Below are positions 34,072-43,541 of a stretch of 64,000 nucleotides of DNA, one piece after another. The notes below the pieces were generated by a model. The model made no database searches, was not told where the DNA came from, and saw only the letters and a list, made by a program, of their open reading frames with translations. The position numbers and the translations under genes were made by a program. Source of the stretch: Streptosporangium amethystogenes (GTDB lineage Bacteria > Actinomycetota > Actinomycetes > Streptosporangiales > Streptosporangiaceae); contig NZ_JOEQ01000012.1 in NCBI RefSeq assembly GCF_000721075.1, positions 186,001-250,000 on the forward strand, written 5' to 3'. Position 1 is the stretch's first letter, and each line of letters opens with the position of its first letter.

Positions 34072-36192
34072 TCAGTGCACCTGCCTCAGGGCCGCGGTCA
34101 GCGGGCTGCGCGGCGCGTTGATCAGGGTGATCCCGTCCGGCAGCCCGCCGATGGTGGCGCCGGACGCGCCGACGTCGATCGTGACCCTGGAACCCGCGAG
34201 CGGCAGCCCCTGGATCCGCAGGCCCTCCAGCCCGACCGGATCCAGCCACACCCGCCCGTAGGGAACCCACGGTTCGAAGCGCAGCAGGCTCCTGACCAGC
34301 TGGATGGGACTCGCGGCGGCCCACGCCTGCGGGGAGCAGGAGGTGGGGTACGGCACGGGCCAGGTGAACTCGGCCCGGTCGAACCCGCAGAACAGCTCGG
34401 GCAGCCGCCAGCCGAAGGCCTCGGCCGCGTCCAGCAGGCCGTAGGCGATCCGCTGCGCCTCCCGCGTGAAGCCGTAGCGCATCAGCCCGGACGCGATCAG
34501 GGCGTTGTCGTGCGGCCAGACCGAGCCGTTGTGGTAGCTCATCGGGTTGTAGGCGCCCATGGTGGAGGCGAGGGTCCGCACCCCGTACCCGGTGAACATC
34601 TCCGGCGAGAGCAGTCGCTCGGCGACCTGCGCGGCCCGGTCCTCGTCGACGATGCCGGCCCACAGGCAGTGCCCCATGTTGGAGGCGAGACTGTCGATGG
34701 CGCGCCCGGCGCCGTCGAGACCGATGGCGTAGTAGCCCCGGTCCGGCAGCCAGAAGCGCTCGTTGAAGGCGTCCCTGATCCGGCTCGCGCGGGCCGTCCA
34801 CTGCTCCTCCAGAGCCGTGTCGCCGACCTCGTGGGCGAAGTGGGCGCGGGCGATGTAGGCGGCGTAGACGTAGCCCTGGACCTCCGCCAGGGCGATGGGC
34901 GGGCGGGCCAGGGTGCCGTCGGCGAAGTTGATGCCGTCAAAGGAGTCCTTCCATCCCTGGTTGATCAGTCCGTGGTCGGTCTTGCGCCGGTAGGACAGGA
35001 ACGGGTCGGCGCCCCTGTTGATCCAGTCGAGGGCGGCGTCGGCGTGCGGCATGAGTTCCTCGACGGCCTCCCGGTGCATGCCCCACCGGCGCAGCTCGCC
35101 CAGGACCATCACGAACAGCGGGGTCGAGTCCACCGAGCCGTAGTAGGCACGGCCGGCCTGCGGGGAGGCGCCGACCTGGGTCCCGAAGCGGAGCTCGTGC
35201 AGGATCTTGCCCGGCTCCTCCTCGGTGAGCGGGTCGTTGACGGTGCCCTGGAGCCTGGCCAGACGGCGCAGGGTGCCCAGTGCCAGGCACTGGTCCATCT
35301 GGAGCGCCATCCACGAGGTCAGCAGCGAGTCGCGGCCGAACAGGGTCATGAACCACGGCGCGCCCGCGGCGATGGTCGGCGGTTCCTCCGGCCTGTCGGA
35401 TTCGAAGAGCCGGAGCGCGCCGAGATCCTCCTTGGAGCGTTCCAGCACCTTTGACAGGAGGCGGTCGGAGGTGACGACGACCGGGCTGAGGCGCTCCCAG
35501 TCGGCCCGGCGCCTGGCGGGCTCCGCGTGCTCCAGGGGATAGCACGTGGAGAACCAGGCCGGTGACTCCTCGCCCTCCAGAATCGGGTTGACCTGCAGGC
35601 TGACGGTCCACTCGCCCCGGGGGGGCACCACGACCCTGAAGATGAGCATGCCCGGCACGGCGAACGGCGACGGTTCGGCCACCACCCTGGTGCCGCGCGA
35701 GCGGCAGGTGGAGATGATCAGCAGCCCCGACCTGTCAGCCGTCATCTCCACGTCGGCCACGTGCCTGACCCGGCCCGCCTTCACCTCGAACAGGTCCGCC
35801 ACATCGGAGGCCACATGGATGTCGACGACGCATCCGGCGGGCTCGTCGGCCAGGTTGCGCAGGGTCACATCCTCGCGGAGGCCGCCGCCGACGTAGCGGT
35901 CCCTGATCACGAGAAGGCTGCTCTCGGCCCGCCCCGGGCGGGGGCCGGTCCTGCCGAGGAACGTCGCATGGTACGGCTCGGCCGGCAGCACCCTGAGGGG
36001 CTCCACCGCCATCTCGTCCACCCTGAGCTCCCAGCGCGAGAGCAGCCGGGTGTCGGCGTGGTAGACACCCTGCGCCCCGCCGGGCCGGATGTCGCCGTTG
36101 CGCGCGCACACGCAGAAGGAACCACCCTCGACCAGGGTGACCGTGGTGTCGCCCAGCGGGCCCGGCTGACCCTCGAACGTCCATGCCTTCAA
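34072..36192 (-). CDS. Glycogen-debranching-type amylo-alpha-1,6-glucosidase family protein
   Basis: The 706-residue product has an N-terminal beta-sandwich of the debranching-enzyme type (residues 10-235) and a C-terminal (alpha/alpha)6 barrel (about 260-690). Motifs include PWFMTLFGRDSLLTSW, INQGWKDSFDGI and NGSVWPHDNALIA, which mark the family of bacterial glycogen-debranching-like and GH63-like enzymes. It should hydrolyse alpha-1,6 or similar linkages in a glucan. The start is TTG 36192 with GGAG six bases upstream. It is followed closely by the GT4 gene and lies near glgP and glgE, so a role in glucan turnover is plausible. The exact substrate is not proven by sequence. Confidence 0.85.
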   Translation of the reverse strand: MKAWTFEGQPGPLGDTTVTLVEGGSFCVCARNGDIRPGGAQGVYHADTRLLSRWELRVDEMAVEPLRVLPAEPYHATFLGRTGPRPGRAESSLLVIRDRYVGGGLREDVTLRNLADEPAGCVVDIHVASDVADLFEVKAGRVRHVADVEMTADRSGLLIISTCRSRGTRVVAEPSPFAVPGMLIFRVVVPPRGEWTVSLQVNPILEGEESPAWFSTCYPLEHAEPARRRADWERLSPVVVTSDRLLSKVLERSKEDLGALRLFESDRPEEPPTIAAGAPWFMTLFGRDSLLTSWMALQMDQCLALGTLRRLARLQGTVNDPLTEEEPGKILHELRFGTQVGASPQAGRAYYGSVDSTPLFVMVLGELRRWGMHREAVEELMPHADAALDWINRGADPFLSYRRKTDHGLINQGWKDSFDGINFADGTLARPPIALAEVQGYVYAAYIARAHFAHEVGDTALEEQWTARASRIRDAFNERFWLPDRGYYAIGLDGAGRAIDSLASNMGHCLWAGIVDEDRAAQVAERLLSPEMFTGYGVRTLASTMGAYNPMSYHNGSVWPHDNALIASGLMRYGFTREAQRIAYGLLDAAEAFGWRLPELFCGFDRAEFTWPVPYPTSCSPQAWAAASPIQLVRSLLRFEPWVPYGRVWLDPVGLEGLRIQGLPLAGSRVTIDVGASGATIGGLPDGITLINAPRSPLTAALRQVH

Positions 36193-36503
36193 TGCTCACT
36201 CCAGCCTGTGCGATATGTCGGCTATCTAGCCATTACCCAATAAAAGGAGGGAGAACTAGGCAAAAGAGGTCCATTGTCGCGTTTTGCCCGATAAAAGAGC
36301 TTTTGTCCGACCCGGCTTGATATTCCGCCCGCGAATGCCGTCACCCGCCCACCGGCCCTCCGTCCGCCTGTTGCGACAAAAACCGCAAAAAACAGGCTCC
36401 GTCACATCGGTTGGAGTCACAGCCGGGGAGATCCTGGCACACCGGAAGGCAAACCGATAGTAGTCATTCCATTACCTAGAGTGACCAACGACAGGAGGAT
36501 ACC
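36193..36503. promoter_or_regulatory. Divergent promoter region with an inverted repeat
   Basis: The 311-bp gap separates the glucosidase gene (minus) from the amino-acid oxidase gene (plus) and contains no gene. The half nearest the glucosidase is AT-rich. GGCAAAA (36259-36265) and TTTTGCC (36282-36288) form a 7-bp inverted repeat with a 16-base centre, and TTTTGCCCGA is nearly repeated as TTTTGTCCGA about 20 bases on. A LacI- or TetR-type regulator could bind here. Around 36370-36395, A-runs next to CAGGC suggest a second control site. Confidence 0.45.
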
Positions 36504-38390
36504 GTGACAGGCATCGACCGGCGAGGATTCGCCAGGCTGGCAGGGCTGGGCGCGGTGGGGGCCATGGGCTCCGCCGTGGCACCCATGTCCCCCGCGGTCT
36601 CGGCCGCCGTCTCGCCCACCGGCCCGGCCCCCACCGGCACCCGGCGGGAGCCGCGTGCCGGAGAGCGCTGGGACACCTGCCTGAAGGTGGCGCGGGATCT
36701 GCTGCTGATCGACGAGAACGACGCGGACCTCAAACTCGAATACCTCAGGGTGCTGATCGACAAGGGCCTGCCCAGGGCCCGCAGCCCCAAGAGAATCCTG
36801 GTCGTCGGCGCCGGGATCTCCGGGCTGGTGGCCGCCACGCTGCTGAAGCGGGCCGGGCACCGGGTCACCGTCATCGAGGCCAACGGCAACCGGATCGGCG
36901 GCCGGATCAAGACCTTCCGGACCGGTTTCGCCGACCGGCGGCAGTACGCCGAGGCGGGGGCGATGCGCATCCCCGACTTCCACCCGCTCACCCTCGCGCT
37001 GATCGACAAGCTCGGCATCTCCCGTCGCCTGTTCTACAACGTCGACGTGCGGCCCGGCGACGCGGCGAGCGGGCCGACACCGCCGGTCGTCTACACCTCG
37101 CGCCGCGGGCCGGTCTGGCGCTCCGGGCCGTCCCGCGGGGAGTTCACCGCACCGGAGCGGGCGAACCACACCTGGATCCGGGTCAACGGCATCTCGCAAC
37201 GGCGCGACGAGTACGCCAGGGACCCACGAAAGATCAACGCCTCGTTCGGGCTCAGGGACGACAGGACCGCGGGAAAGATCCTGGACGAGGCGCTGGACCC
37301 GGTCAGGGACTACTTCTCCGTCGTCCGCGGCTCCGAGCGGGTCGACAAGCCGCTGCCCGAGCTGATCGAGGGCTGGGCCCGCGTGCTGTACGACTTCGAC
37401 GACCACTCCATGAACCGCTTCCTCCGGGAACACGCCAGGCTGAGCGACGCGGCCATCGACGCCATCGGCACCATCGAGAACCTGACCTCCCGGCTGCCGC
37501 TGTCGTTCATGCACACCTTCCTCACCCGGAGCCTGGTCAACCCGTCGGCGACCTACTGGGAGATGGCCGGGGGCAGCCGGGAGCTGCCCTACCGGCTGGA
37601 ACCCGGGCTGCGCGGGGACATCCGGATGGACCGCCGGGCCGTGCGGATCCGGCACACCGCCCGGGGGGTACGCGTGGAGACGGTCACCGAGACGGGCAGC
37701 ACCGAGTCCGTCTTCCGGCCCCAGGGCAGGGGCGAGACGTTCGAGGGAGATCTCGCGATCATCACGATCCCGTTCTCCGCGCTGCGCCACGTGGAGATCA
37801 CCCCGGCGCTGCCGTACCCGAAGCGGCGCGCGGTGATCGAGCTGCACTACGACTCCGCGACCAAGGTGCTGCTGGAGTTCCGCAGGCGCTGGTGGGAGTT
37901 CGACGAACGAGACTGGAAGCGCGAGCTGGGCCCCCGCTACCGCCCCGGGCCCGCGAGCCATGTGACGGGCGGCGGCTCGGTCACCGACAACGCCAACAGG
38001 TTCGTCTACTTCCCCTCACACCCGGTGCGCGGCAGCGAGGGCGGGGTCGTGCTGGCCAGCTACGCATGGGCCGACGACGCCTCCCGGTGGGACTCCATGG
38101 ACGACGCCGAGCGCTACGGCCACGCGCTGCGCGGCCTGCAGGAGGTGCACGGGGAGCGCATCGCCGACTTCTACACCGGCCACGGCCAGACCCAGAGCTG
38201 GCTGCGCAACCGCTATGCCTTCGGCGAGGCGGCGGTCTTCACCCCCGGCCAGATGACCGAGATCCACCCCGCCATCGCCGCACCCGTCGGGCGGCTGCAC
38301 TTCGCGGGCGAGCACACCTCGCTCAAACACTCCTGGATCGAGGGCGCCCTGGAGTCGGCCGTCCGTGCGGCTCTGGAGGCCAACGCCTGA
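36504..38390 (+). CDS. Tat-exported L-amino-acid oxidase-like flavoprotein
   Basis: The 628-residue product begins with a twin-arginine signal ([18 protein letters not shown]). The FAD motif is [17 protein letters not shown] at about residue 98, with RIGGRI after it, and the C-terminal FAD segment is [17 protein letters not shown]. The long N-terminal region before the Rossmann motif and the substrate domain resemble actinomycete L-glutamate or L-lysine alpha-oxidases. The reaction gives a keto acid, NH3 and H2O2. GTG 36504 follows AGGAGG by five bases. It is monocistronic, ended by a long hairpin. It differs clearly in length and motif spacing from the oxidase at 27834. Confidence 0.9.
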   Translation: MTGIDRRGFARLAGLGAVGAMGSAVAPMSPAVSAAVSPTGPAPTGTRREPRAGERWDTCLKVARDLLLIDENDADLKLEYLRVLIDKGLPRARSPKRILVVGAGISGLVAATLLKRAGHRVTVIEANGNRIGGRIKTFRTGFADRRQYAEAGAMRIPDFHPLTLALIDKLGISRRLFYNVDVRPGDAASGPTPPVVYTSRRGPVWRSGPSRGEFTAPERANHTWIRVNGISQRRDEYARDPRKINASFGLRDDRTAGKILDEALDPVRDYFSVVRGSERVDKPLPELIEGWARVLYDFDDHSMNRFLREHARLSDAAIDAIGTIENLTSRLPLSFMHTFLTRSLVNPSATYWEMAGGSRELPYRLEPGLRGDIRMDRRAVRIRHTARGVRVETVTETGSTESVFRPQGRGETFEGDLAIITIPFSALRHVEITPALPYPKRRAVIELHYDSATKVLLEFRRRWWEFDERDWKRELGPRYRPGPASHVTGGGSVTDNANRFVYFPSHPVRGSEGGVVLASYAWADDASRWDSMDDAERYGHALRGLQEVHGERIADFYTGHGQTQSWLRNRYAFGEAAVFTPGQMTEIHPAIAAPVGRLHFAGEHTSLKHSWIEGALESAVRAALEANA

Positions 38391-38408
38391 CATCGCCGTC
38401 CACCCGGC

Positions 38409-38440
38409 GCGTCCACCCGGCGCGCGCGCCGGGTGGACGC
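38409..38440. terminator. 15-bp hairpin terminator between convergent oxidase and glgP genes
   Basis: GCGTCCACCCGGCGC (38409-38423) and GCGCCGGGTGGACGC (38426-38440) pair perfectly around a 2-base centre. The left arm is also tandemly repeated (GTCCACCCGGCGC at 38398-38410 and 38411-38423), which would let two alternative stems form. It lies 19 bp after the oxidase stop and 5 bp before the glgP stop. Confidence 0.75.
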
Positions 38441-38444
38441 TCGC

Positions 38445-41024
38445 TCAACGGAGGGTGCCGTTGGTCATGCCCACGGGCTCCTCCGGCACCGCGACCAGGC
38501 CGAGCTCGGCGGGCGATGCCACCAGGGGGTGGTCGGGAACGATCCGGACCGTGTAGCCGAACGGGCCGGTGCGCTCCAGGGGGATGGTCCCGCCGAAGAC
38601 GGCCCTGCCGTCGTCGCCCGTGTTCTCGACCGTCAGGTCGGCGTAGGCGGGGGCGACCAGGTCGTCGTGGTCCCCGACCCGCCCGTAGGCCGCCTGGACC
38701 CGGATGTCACCGGGCTCCAGCTCGCCGAGGGCGATGGTGGCCTTCAGCCCCAGGGACGATCCGAGCTCGGGGGTGTCACCGAGACCCGAGGCCTCCACGT
38801 GCTCGACCCGCACACCCGGCCAGGCCCTGCCGACCCTGAGCTTCCACGCCGCGAAGCTCCTTGCCTGCTCGTACCCGTCGCCGGACAGGGCGCGCGCGGA
38901 GGAGGCCGCGGGGGCGTAGAGACCGACCACGTAGTCGCGGAGCATCCGCCCGGCGAGCACCTTGGGGCCGAGCGAGGTCAGGGTGTGCCTGACCATCTCC
39001 AGCCAGCGCCGGGGCAGGCCGTCCGCGCGGTCGTAGAACCGGTCGGCCACCTCGTGCTCGATCAGGTCGTAGAGGGCGGTGGCCTCCAGCTCGTCGCGGC
39101 GGTCGGGGTCGGCGACGCCGTCGGCGGTGGGGATGGCCCAGCCGTTGGTGCCGTCGTACCACTCGTCCCACCAGCCGTCGCGGATGGACAGGTTGAGCCC
39201 GCCGTTGAGCGCCGCCTTCATGCCGGACGTGCCGCACGCCTCCAGCGGGCGGAGCGGGTTGTTCATCCACACGTCGCAGCCCTGGACGAGCAGCTGGCCC
39301 AGGGCCATGTCGTAGTCGGGCAGGAAGACGATGCGGTGTCGCACGTCCTCCGCGTCGGCGAACTTCACGATCTGCTGGATGAGCTTCTTGCCGCCCTCGT
39401 CGGCCGGATGCGCCTTGCCCGCGATCACGATCTGGACCGGCTTGACCGGGTCGAGCAGCAGCGCCCGGAGCCTTTCGGGGTCGGACAGCATCAGGGTGAG
39501 CCGCTTGTACGAGGGCACCCGGCGGGCGAAGCCGATGGTCAGCACCTCGGGGTCGAGGGCTTCGTCGATCCAGCCGAGCTCGGGCGGGGAGGCGCCCCGG
39601 TTGAGCCACGACTGGCGGAGCCGGGCGCGGGCCGCCCTGACCAGCTTCTCGCGCAGCCTCCCCCGGATGCCCCATACGTCGCCGTCGGAGATCTTGGTGA
39701 TGCTCTCCCAGCCCTGGGCCTGCTCGACCAGCGTGGGCAGCTCCTGGCCGGCCAGCTCCATGATCTCGCGGCCCACCCAGGTGGGCGCGTGCACGCCGTT
39801 GGTGATGAATCCGATCGGGACCTCGCCGGCGTCGAAGCCGGGCCAGAGCCACTGGAACATCTCCCGGCTCACGGCGCCGTGCAGCTCGGAGACGCCGTTG
39901 ACCCGCTGGGCCAGCCGCATGCCCATCGCGGCCATGTTGAACTTGCCCGGCTCGTCCTCGGCGCCGAGCGCGAGGATGCGGTCGGTCGGGACCGTGGGCC
40001 ACGCGTTGTCGCCGCCGAACTGGCGGGCGATCATCTCCGCGGGGAAGCGGTCGATCCCGGCGGGCACCGGGGTGTGCGTGGTGAAGACGGTGCCGGCCCG
40101 CACCGCCTCCAGCGCCTCGTCGAAGGAGAGCCTGGCCTCGGTGAGTTCGCGGATGCGCTCCAGGCCGAGGAAGCCGGCGTGCCCCTCGTTGGTGTGGAAC
40201 ACCTCGGGCTCGGCGTGCCCGGTGACCCGGCAGTAGGCCCGGATGGCGCGGACGCCGCCGACGCCGAGCAGCAACTCCTGGAGCAGGCGGTGGTCGGTGC
40301 CGCCGCCGTACAGGCGGTCGGTGACGTCGCGGGCCGCGGTGTCGTTCTCGGCCACGTCGGAGTCGAGCAGCAGCAGCGGCACCCTGCCGACCTGGAGCAC
40401 CCAGACCTGGGCGTGCAGCGTGCGCTGCTCGGGAAGGCTGAGCTTGATTCGCACCGGGGTGCCGTCCTGCTCCTTCAGCAGGGTCAACGGCAGGCCGCCC
40501 GGATCGAGGGAGGGGTAGTGCTCAAGCTGCCAGCCCTCGGGCGAGAGGGACTGGGTGAAGTAGCCGTGCCGGTAGAGCAGGCCGACGGCCAGGATGGGCA
40601 CGCCGAGGTCGCTGGCCGCCTTGAGGTGGTCGCCGGCGAGGATGCCGAGCCCGCCGGAGTACTGCGGCAGGGCGGCGGCGATGCCGTACTCGGGCGAGAA
40701 GTAGGCGATGCTCCGGGGAGCGTCGGAGATGGTCTGGTACCAGCGGGGAGCGGTCATGTATTCGCGGAGATCGTCGGCCGCGTCGGCCAGCCGCCGCAGG
40801 AAGCGGCGGTCGGCGGCGAGCTCGCGGAGCCTGTCGGCCTCCACCGCACCCAGCAGGGCGACGGGATCGTACCCGACACGCCCCCAGATCGCCGGATCGA
40901 CCTCGCCGAACAGGTCCAATGTCTCCGGGTGCCACGACCAGCGCAAATTCAGCACGAGCTCCCCGAGAGGTGCCAGCTCGGGGGGCAGGACGGTGCGGAC
41001 GGTAAACCTGCGAATAGCTCTCAC
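38445..41024 (-). CDS. glgP: Alpha-glucan (maltodextrin/glycogen) phosphorylase
   Basis: The enzyme releases glucose-1-phosphate from alpha-1,4-glucan. The 859-residue product has the N-terminal DUF3417-type segment (LNLRWSWHPETLDLF), and further on EYGIAAALPQYSGGLGILAG. The PLP lysine is K603 in GTSGMKAALNGGLN. A C-terminal beta-sandwich (about 720-859) completes the long actinobacterial form. GTG 41024 has no ribosome site but sits just downstream of a promoter candidate, so it is probably near-leaderless. It is divergent from glgE, giving a degradative enzyme and a synthetic pathway back to back. Confidence 0.95.
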   Translation of the reverse strand: MRAIRRFTVRTVLPPELAPLGELVLNLRWSWHPETLDLFGEVDPAIWGRVGYDPVALLGAVEADRLRELAADRRFLRRLADAADDLREYMTAPRWYQTISDAPRSIAYFSPEYGIAAALPQYSGGLGILAGDHLKAASDLGVPILAVGLLYRHGYFTQSLSPEGWQLEHYPSLDPGGLPLTLLKEQDGTPVRIKLSLPEQRTLHAQVWVLQVGRVPLLLLDSDVAENDTAARDVTDRLYGGGTDHRLLQELLLGVGGVRAIRAYCRVTGHAEPEVFHTNEGHAGFLGLERIRELTEARLSFDEALEAVRAGTVFTTHTPVPAGIDRFPAEMIARQFGGDNAWPTVPTDRILALGAEDEPGKFNMAAMGMRLAQRVNGVSELHGAVSREMFQWLWPGFDAGEVPIGFITNGVHAPTWVGREIMELAGQELPTLVEQAQGWESITKISDGDVWGIRGRLREKLVRAARARLRQSWLNRGASPPELGWIDEALDPEVLTIGFARRVPSYKRLTLMLSDPERLRALLLDPVKPVQIVIAGKAHPADEGGKKLIQQIVKFADAEDVRHRIVFLPDYDMALGQLLVQGCDVWMNNPLRPLEACGTSGMKAALNGGLNLSIRDGWWDEWYDGTNGWAIPTADGVADPDRRDELEATALYDLIEHEVADRFYDRADGLPRRWLEMVRHTLTSLGPKVLAGRMLRDYVVGLYAPAASSARALSGDGYEQARSFAAWKLRVGRAWPGVRVEHVEASGLGDTPELGSSLGLKATIALGELEPGDIRVQAAYGRVGDHDDLVAPAYADLTVENTGDDGRAVFGGTIPLERTGPFGYTVRIVPDHPLVASPAELGLVAVPEEPVGMTNGTLR

Positions 41025-41374
41025 GGTGCCAGACCCTAGTTACTCAGCGCCACGAGGGCGACTCAAACACTCACGCGTCTCCCCCTCACCGCTATCAATC
41101 CCCCCCAAACACATCAAAGGCAGGTGATCGACTGTTAGGACAACTCGCCGAAGAGTAAGAGGTCCCGCACTCTATCCACCGGCACGCATGAAGATGGACT
41201 ATTAGGGCACCGGACATACGAGCCAGAATGCACTGCCCTCGGAACCGGCCGTCCCGGCAGGGCAGGGCTCCGCCTTGCCCCGAGAGCGGCCGCCGGGGGC
41301 GCTTGAAAATCGAAGATCTTTCCTTGCTGACTTCCCCGGCGGTACCGGGCGTGCCGCCGCTACCTTGAGACGCG
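41025..41374. other. 350-bp divergent gap between glgP and glgE
   Basis: No gene is supported. The glgP promoter candidate is at 41037-41066. Near glgE, TACCTT (41361-41366) ends eight bases before the ATG and could be the -10 of a leaderless start, but I see no good -35. The middle (41130-41230) is lower in GC than the surroundings, and GC-rich self-complementary runs lie at 41243-41310. Confidence 0.5.
41037..41066 (-). promoter_or_regulatory. Candidate glgP promoter
   Basis: Minus-strand TTGAGT (41061-41066) and TAACTA (41037-41042) are 18 bases apart. Transcription would begin about five bases before the GTG at 41024, consistent with the lack of a ribosome site. Confidence 0.5.
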
Positions 41375-43495
41375 ATGATCGGACGAATCCCAATCCTGGA
41401 CATCTACCCCACGGTCGAATGCGGGCGCTACCCCGCGAAGGCCGCCGCGGGTGAGACCTTCGAGATCTCCGCGACCGTGTTCCGCGAGGGACACGACGCG
41501 GTCGCCGCAGGAGTCGTGTTCACCGGCCCCGACGGCGTGCGCGGGCCACTGCTGCCCATGGGCGAGCTCGGGCCCGGCACCGACCGCTGGGGCGTGGAGG
41601 TGACGCTGCCCACCGAGGGCGAGTGGCGCTTCCGGGTGGAGGCCTGGGGTGATCCCCTGGCCACCTGGCTGCACGACGCGGGCATCAAGATCCCGCGCGA
41701 CCTGGACGCCGACCTGATGTGCGAGGAGGGCGCCCGGCTCTTCGACCGCGCGGCGAGAGCCGTGCGGGCCGCCGACTGCGGACCGGCGACCGGCACCGTC
41801 GCGACCGGCAGGCCGGTGAGCGGCCGGACCCCCGCGGCGAGGACGGCGAAGCGCGGCAAGGTCACCCAGGCACACGCGTGCGGGCACCGCGCCGCGCTCC
41901 AGGCGGTGGCGGCCAGGCTCCGCGACACCCGGATCGACCCGCGTGCCCGGTTCACCGTCGCCCAGCTTCCGGAGACGGCGGCGCTGCTGCACGCGCACCC
42001 CCTGCGCGTGCTGATCACGAGGTCGTCCCCGCGCTCGGTGGTGGTCCATCGCCGCAGGGCGCTGTTCGGGTCGTGGTACGAGTTCTTCCCGCGCTCCGAG
42101 GGGGCGATCATCGAGCGGGACGCAGCCCCCAAGTCCGGAAATTTCCAGACTGCCGCGAAGCGGCTGCCGGCCGTCGCGAAGATGGGCTTCGACGTCGTCT
42201 ACCTGCCGCCGATCCACCCGATCGGGCAGAGCTTCCGCAAGGGGCGCAACAATACCCTGACGCCCGAGCCGTACGACCCCGGCTCGCCCTGGGCGATCGG
42301 CTCGCAGCAGGGCGGTCACGACGCCATCCACCCCGACCTGGGCACCTTCGAGGACTTCGACGCCTTCGTGACGAAGACCCGCGAGCTGGGCATGGAGGTC
42401 GCCATCGACCTGGCCCTGCAGTGCGCGCCCGACCACCCATGGGTCACCGAGCACCCGGAGTGGTTCAACATCCGCGCCGACGGCTCGATCGCCTACGCGG
42501 AGAACCCGCCGAAGAAGTACCAGGACATCTACCCGCTGAACTTCGACAAGGATCCCCAGGGGATCTACGAGGAGATCAGGCGGGTGGTGCGGGTCTGGAT
42601 GGATCACGGCGTGCGGATCTTCCGGGTGGACAACCCGCACACCAAGCCGGTGGCCTTCTGGGAGAGGCTGCTGGCCGACATCAACGCCACGGACCCGGAC
42701 GTGCTGTTCCTGGCCGAGGCGTTCACCCGACCGGCGATGATGCGGACGCTGGCCAAGGTCGGTTTCCACCAGTCGTACACGTACTTCACCTGGAAGAACT
42801 CGCGCTCGGACGTCGAGGACTACCTGAGCGAGCTCTCCCACGAGACGTCGTCGTACATGCGGCCGAACGTATTCGTTAACACTCCGGACATTCTCCACGA
42901 GTACCTTCAACATGGGGGTGTCCCGGCATTCCACATCAGAGCGGTACTTGCGGCGATGGCGATGCCGACCTGGGGCGTCTATGCGGGTTATGAACTTGCG
43001 GAGAATGTACCGGTTAGACCAGGCAGCGAGGAATATCTAGATAGTGAGAAATATCAGTACAAACCCCGAGATTGGGTAGGGGCGGAGCGGGAAGGCCGTA
43101 GCCTTGCCCCGTTCATCACGCAACTCAATTTGTTCCGAAGAGCACACCCGGCGCTCCAGGAACTGCGTAATCTACGGTTTCACAGCGTTAACCATCCGGA
43201 CATGGTCTGCTTCTCCAAGCGGCTGCCCGGTGCCTACGACACGGCCACACGACGGCACGGCCTGGGCGACGTGGTCCTCGTGGTCGTGAATCTGGATCCG
43301 CACAACACCCACGAGGCGACGGTGTCGCTGGACATGCCCGCCCTCGGTCTCGACTGGCAAGCCGAGTTCGTCGTGGACGACGAACTGTCGGGCGAGTCGT
43401 ATCGGTGGCGGCAGGACAACTACGTGCGCCTCGATCCCCACATCCACCCAGCGCACGTCTTCACTCTGCGTGCAGCGGCGGCGAGCCAGCGGTGA
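41375..43495 (+). CDS. glgE: Alpha-1,4-glucan:maltose-1-phosphate maltosyltransferase GlgE
   Basis: GlgE transfers maltosyl units from maltose-1-phosphate onto alpha-glucan (GH13_3). The 706-residue product starts [12 protein letters not shown] as in the family, has an N-terminal beta-domain with an insert of about 50 residues (120-165, Thr/Ala/Arg-rich), then the GH13 barrel. The catalytic nucleophile is D419 ([10 protein letters not shown]) and the acid/base E448 (FLAEAFTRP). It opens the glgE-treS-mak operon, with a 46-bp gap to treS. Positions 42901-43200 are only about 56% GC with unusual codons, unlike the rest of the gene. The protein there still keeps the family sequence, so function should be intact. 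Confidence 0.97.
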   Translation: MIGRIPILDIYPTVECGRYPAKAAAGETFEISATVFREGHDAVAAGVVFTGPDGVRGPLLPMGELGPGTDRWGVEVTLPTEGEWRFRVEAWGDPLATWLHDAGIKIPRDLDADLMCEEGARLFDRAARAVRAADCGPATGTVATGRPVSGRTPAARTAKRGKVTQAHACGHRAALQAVAARLRDTRIDPRARFTVAQLPETAALLHAHPLRVLITRSSPRSVVVHRRRALFGSWYEFFPRSEGAIIERDAAPKSGNFQTAAKRLPAVAKMGFDVVYLPPIHPIGQSFRKGRNNTLTPEPYDPGSPWAIGSQQGGHDAIHPDLGTFEDFDAFVTKTRELGMEVAIDLALQCAPDHPWVTEHPEWFNIRADGSIAYAENPPKKYQDIYPLNFDKDPQGIYEEIRRVVRVWMDHGVRIFRVDNPHTKPVAFWERLLADINATDPDVLFLAEAFTRPAMMRTLAKVGFHQSYTYFTWKNSRSDVEDYLSELSHETSSYMRPNVFVNTPDILHEYLQHGGVPAFHIRAVLAAMAMPTWGVYAGYELAENVPVRPGSEEYLDSEKYQYKPRDWVGAEREGRSLAPFITQLNLFRRAHPALQELRNLRFHSVNHPDMVCFSKRLPGAYDTATRRHGLGDVVLVVVNLDPHNTHEATVSLDMPALGLDWQAEFVVDDELSGESYRWRQDNYVRLDPHIHPAHVFTLRAAAASQR

Positions 43496-43541
43496 GCCGG
43501 CCGGGTACGCGTATACCGGCAGAACAGCGGGGAGTCCACTG

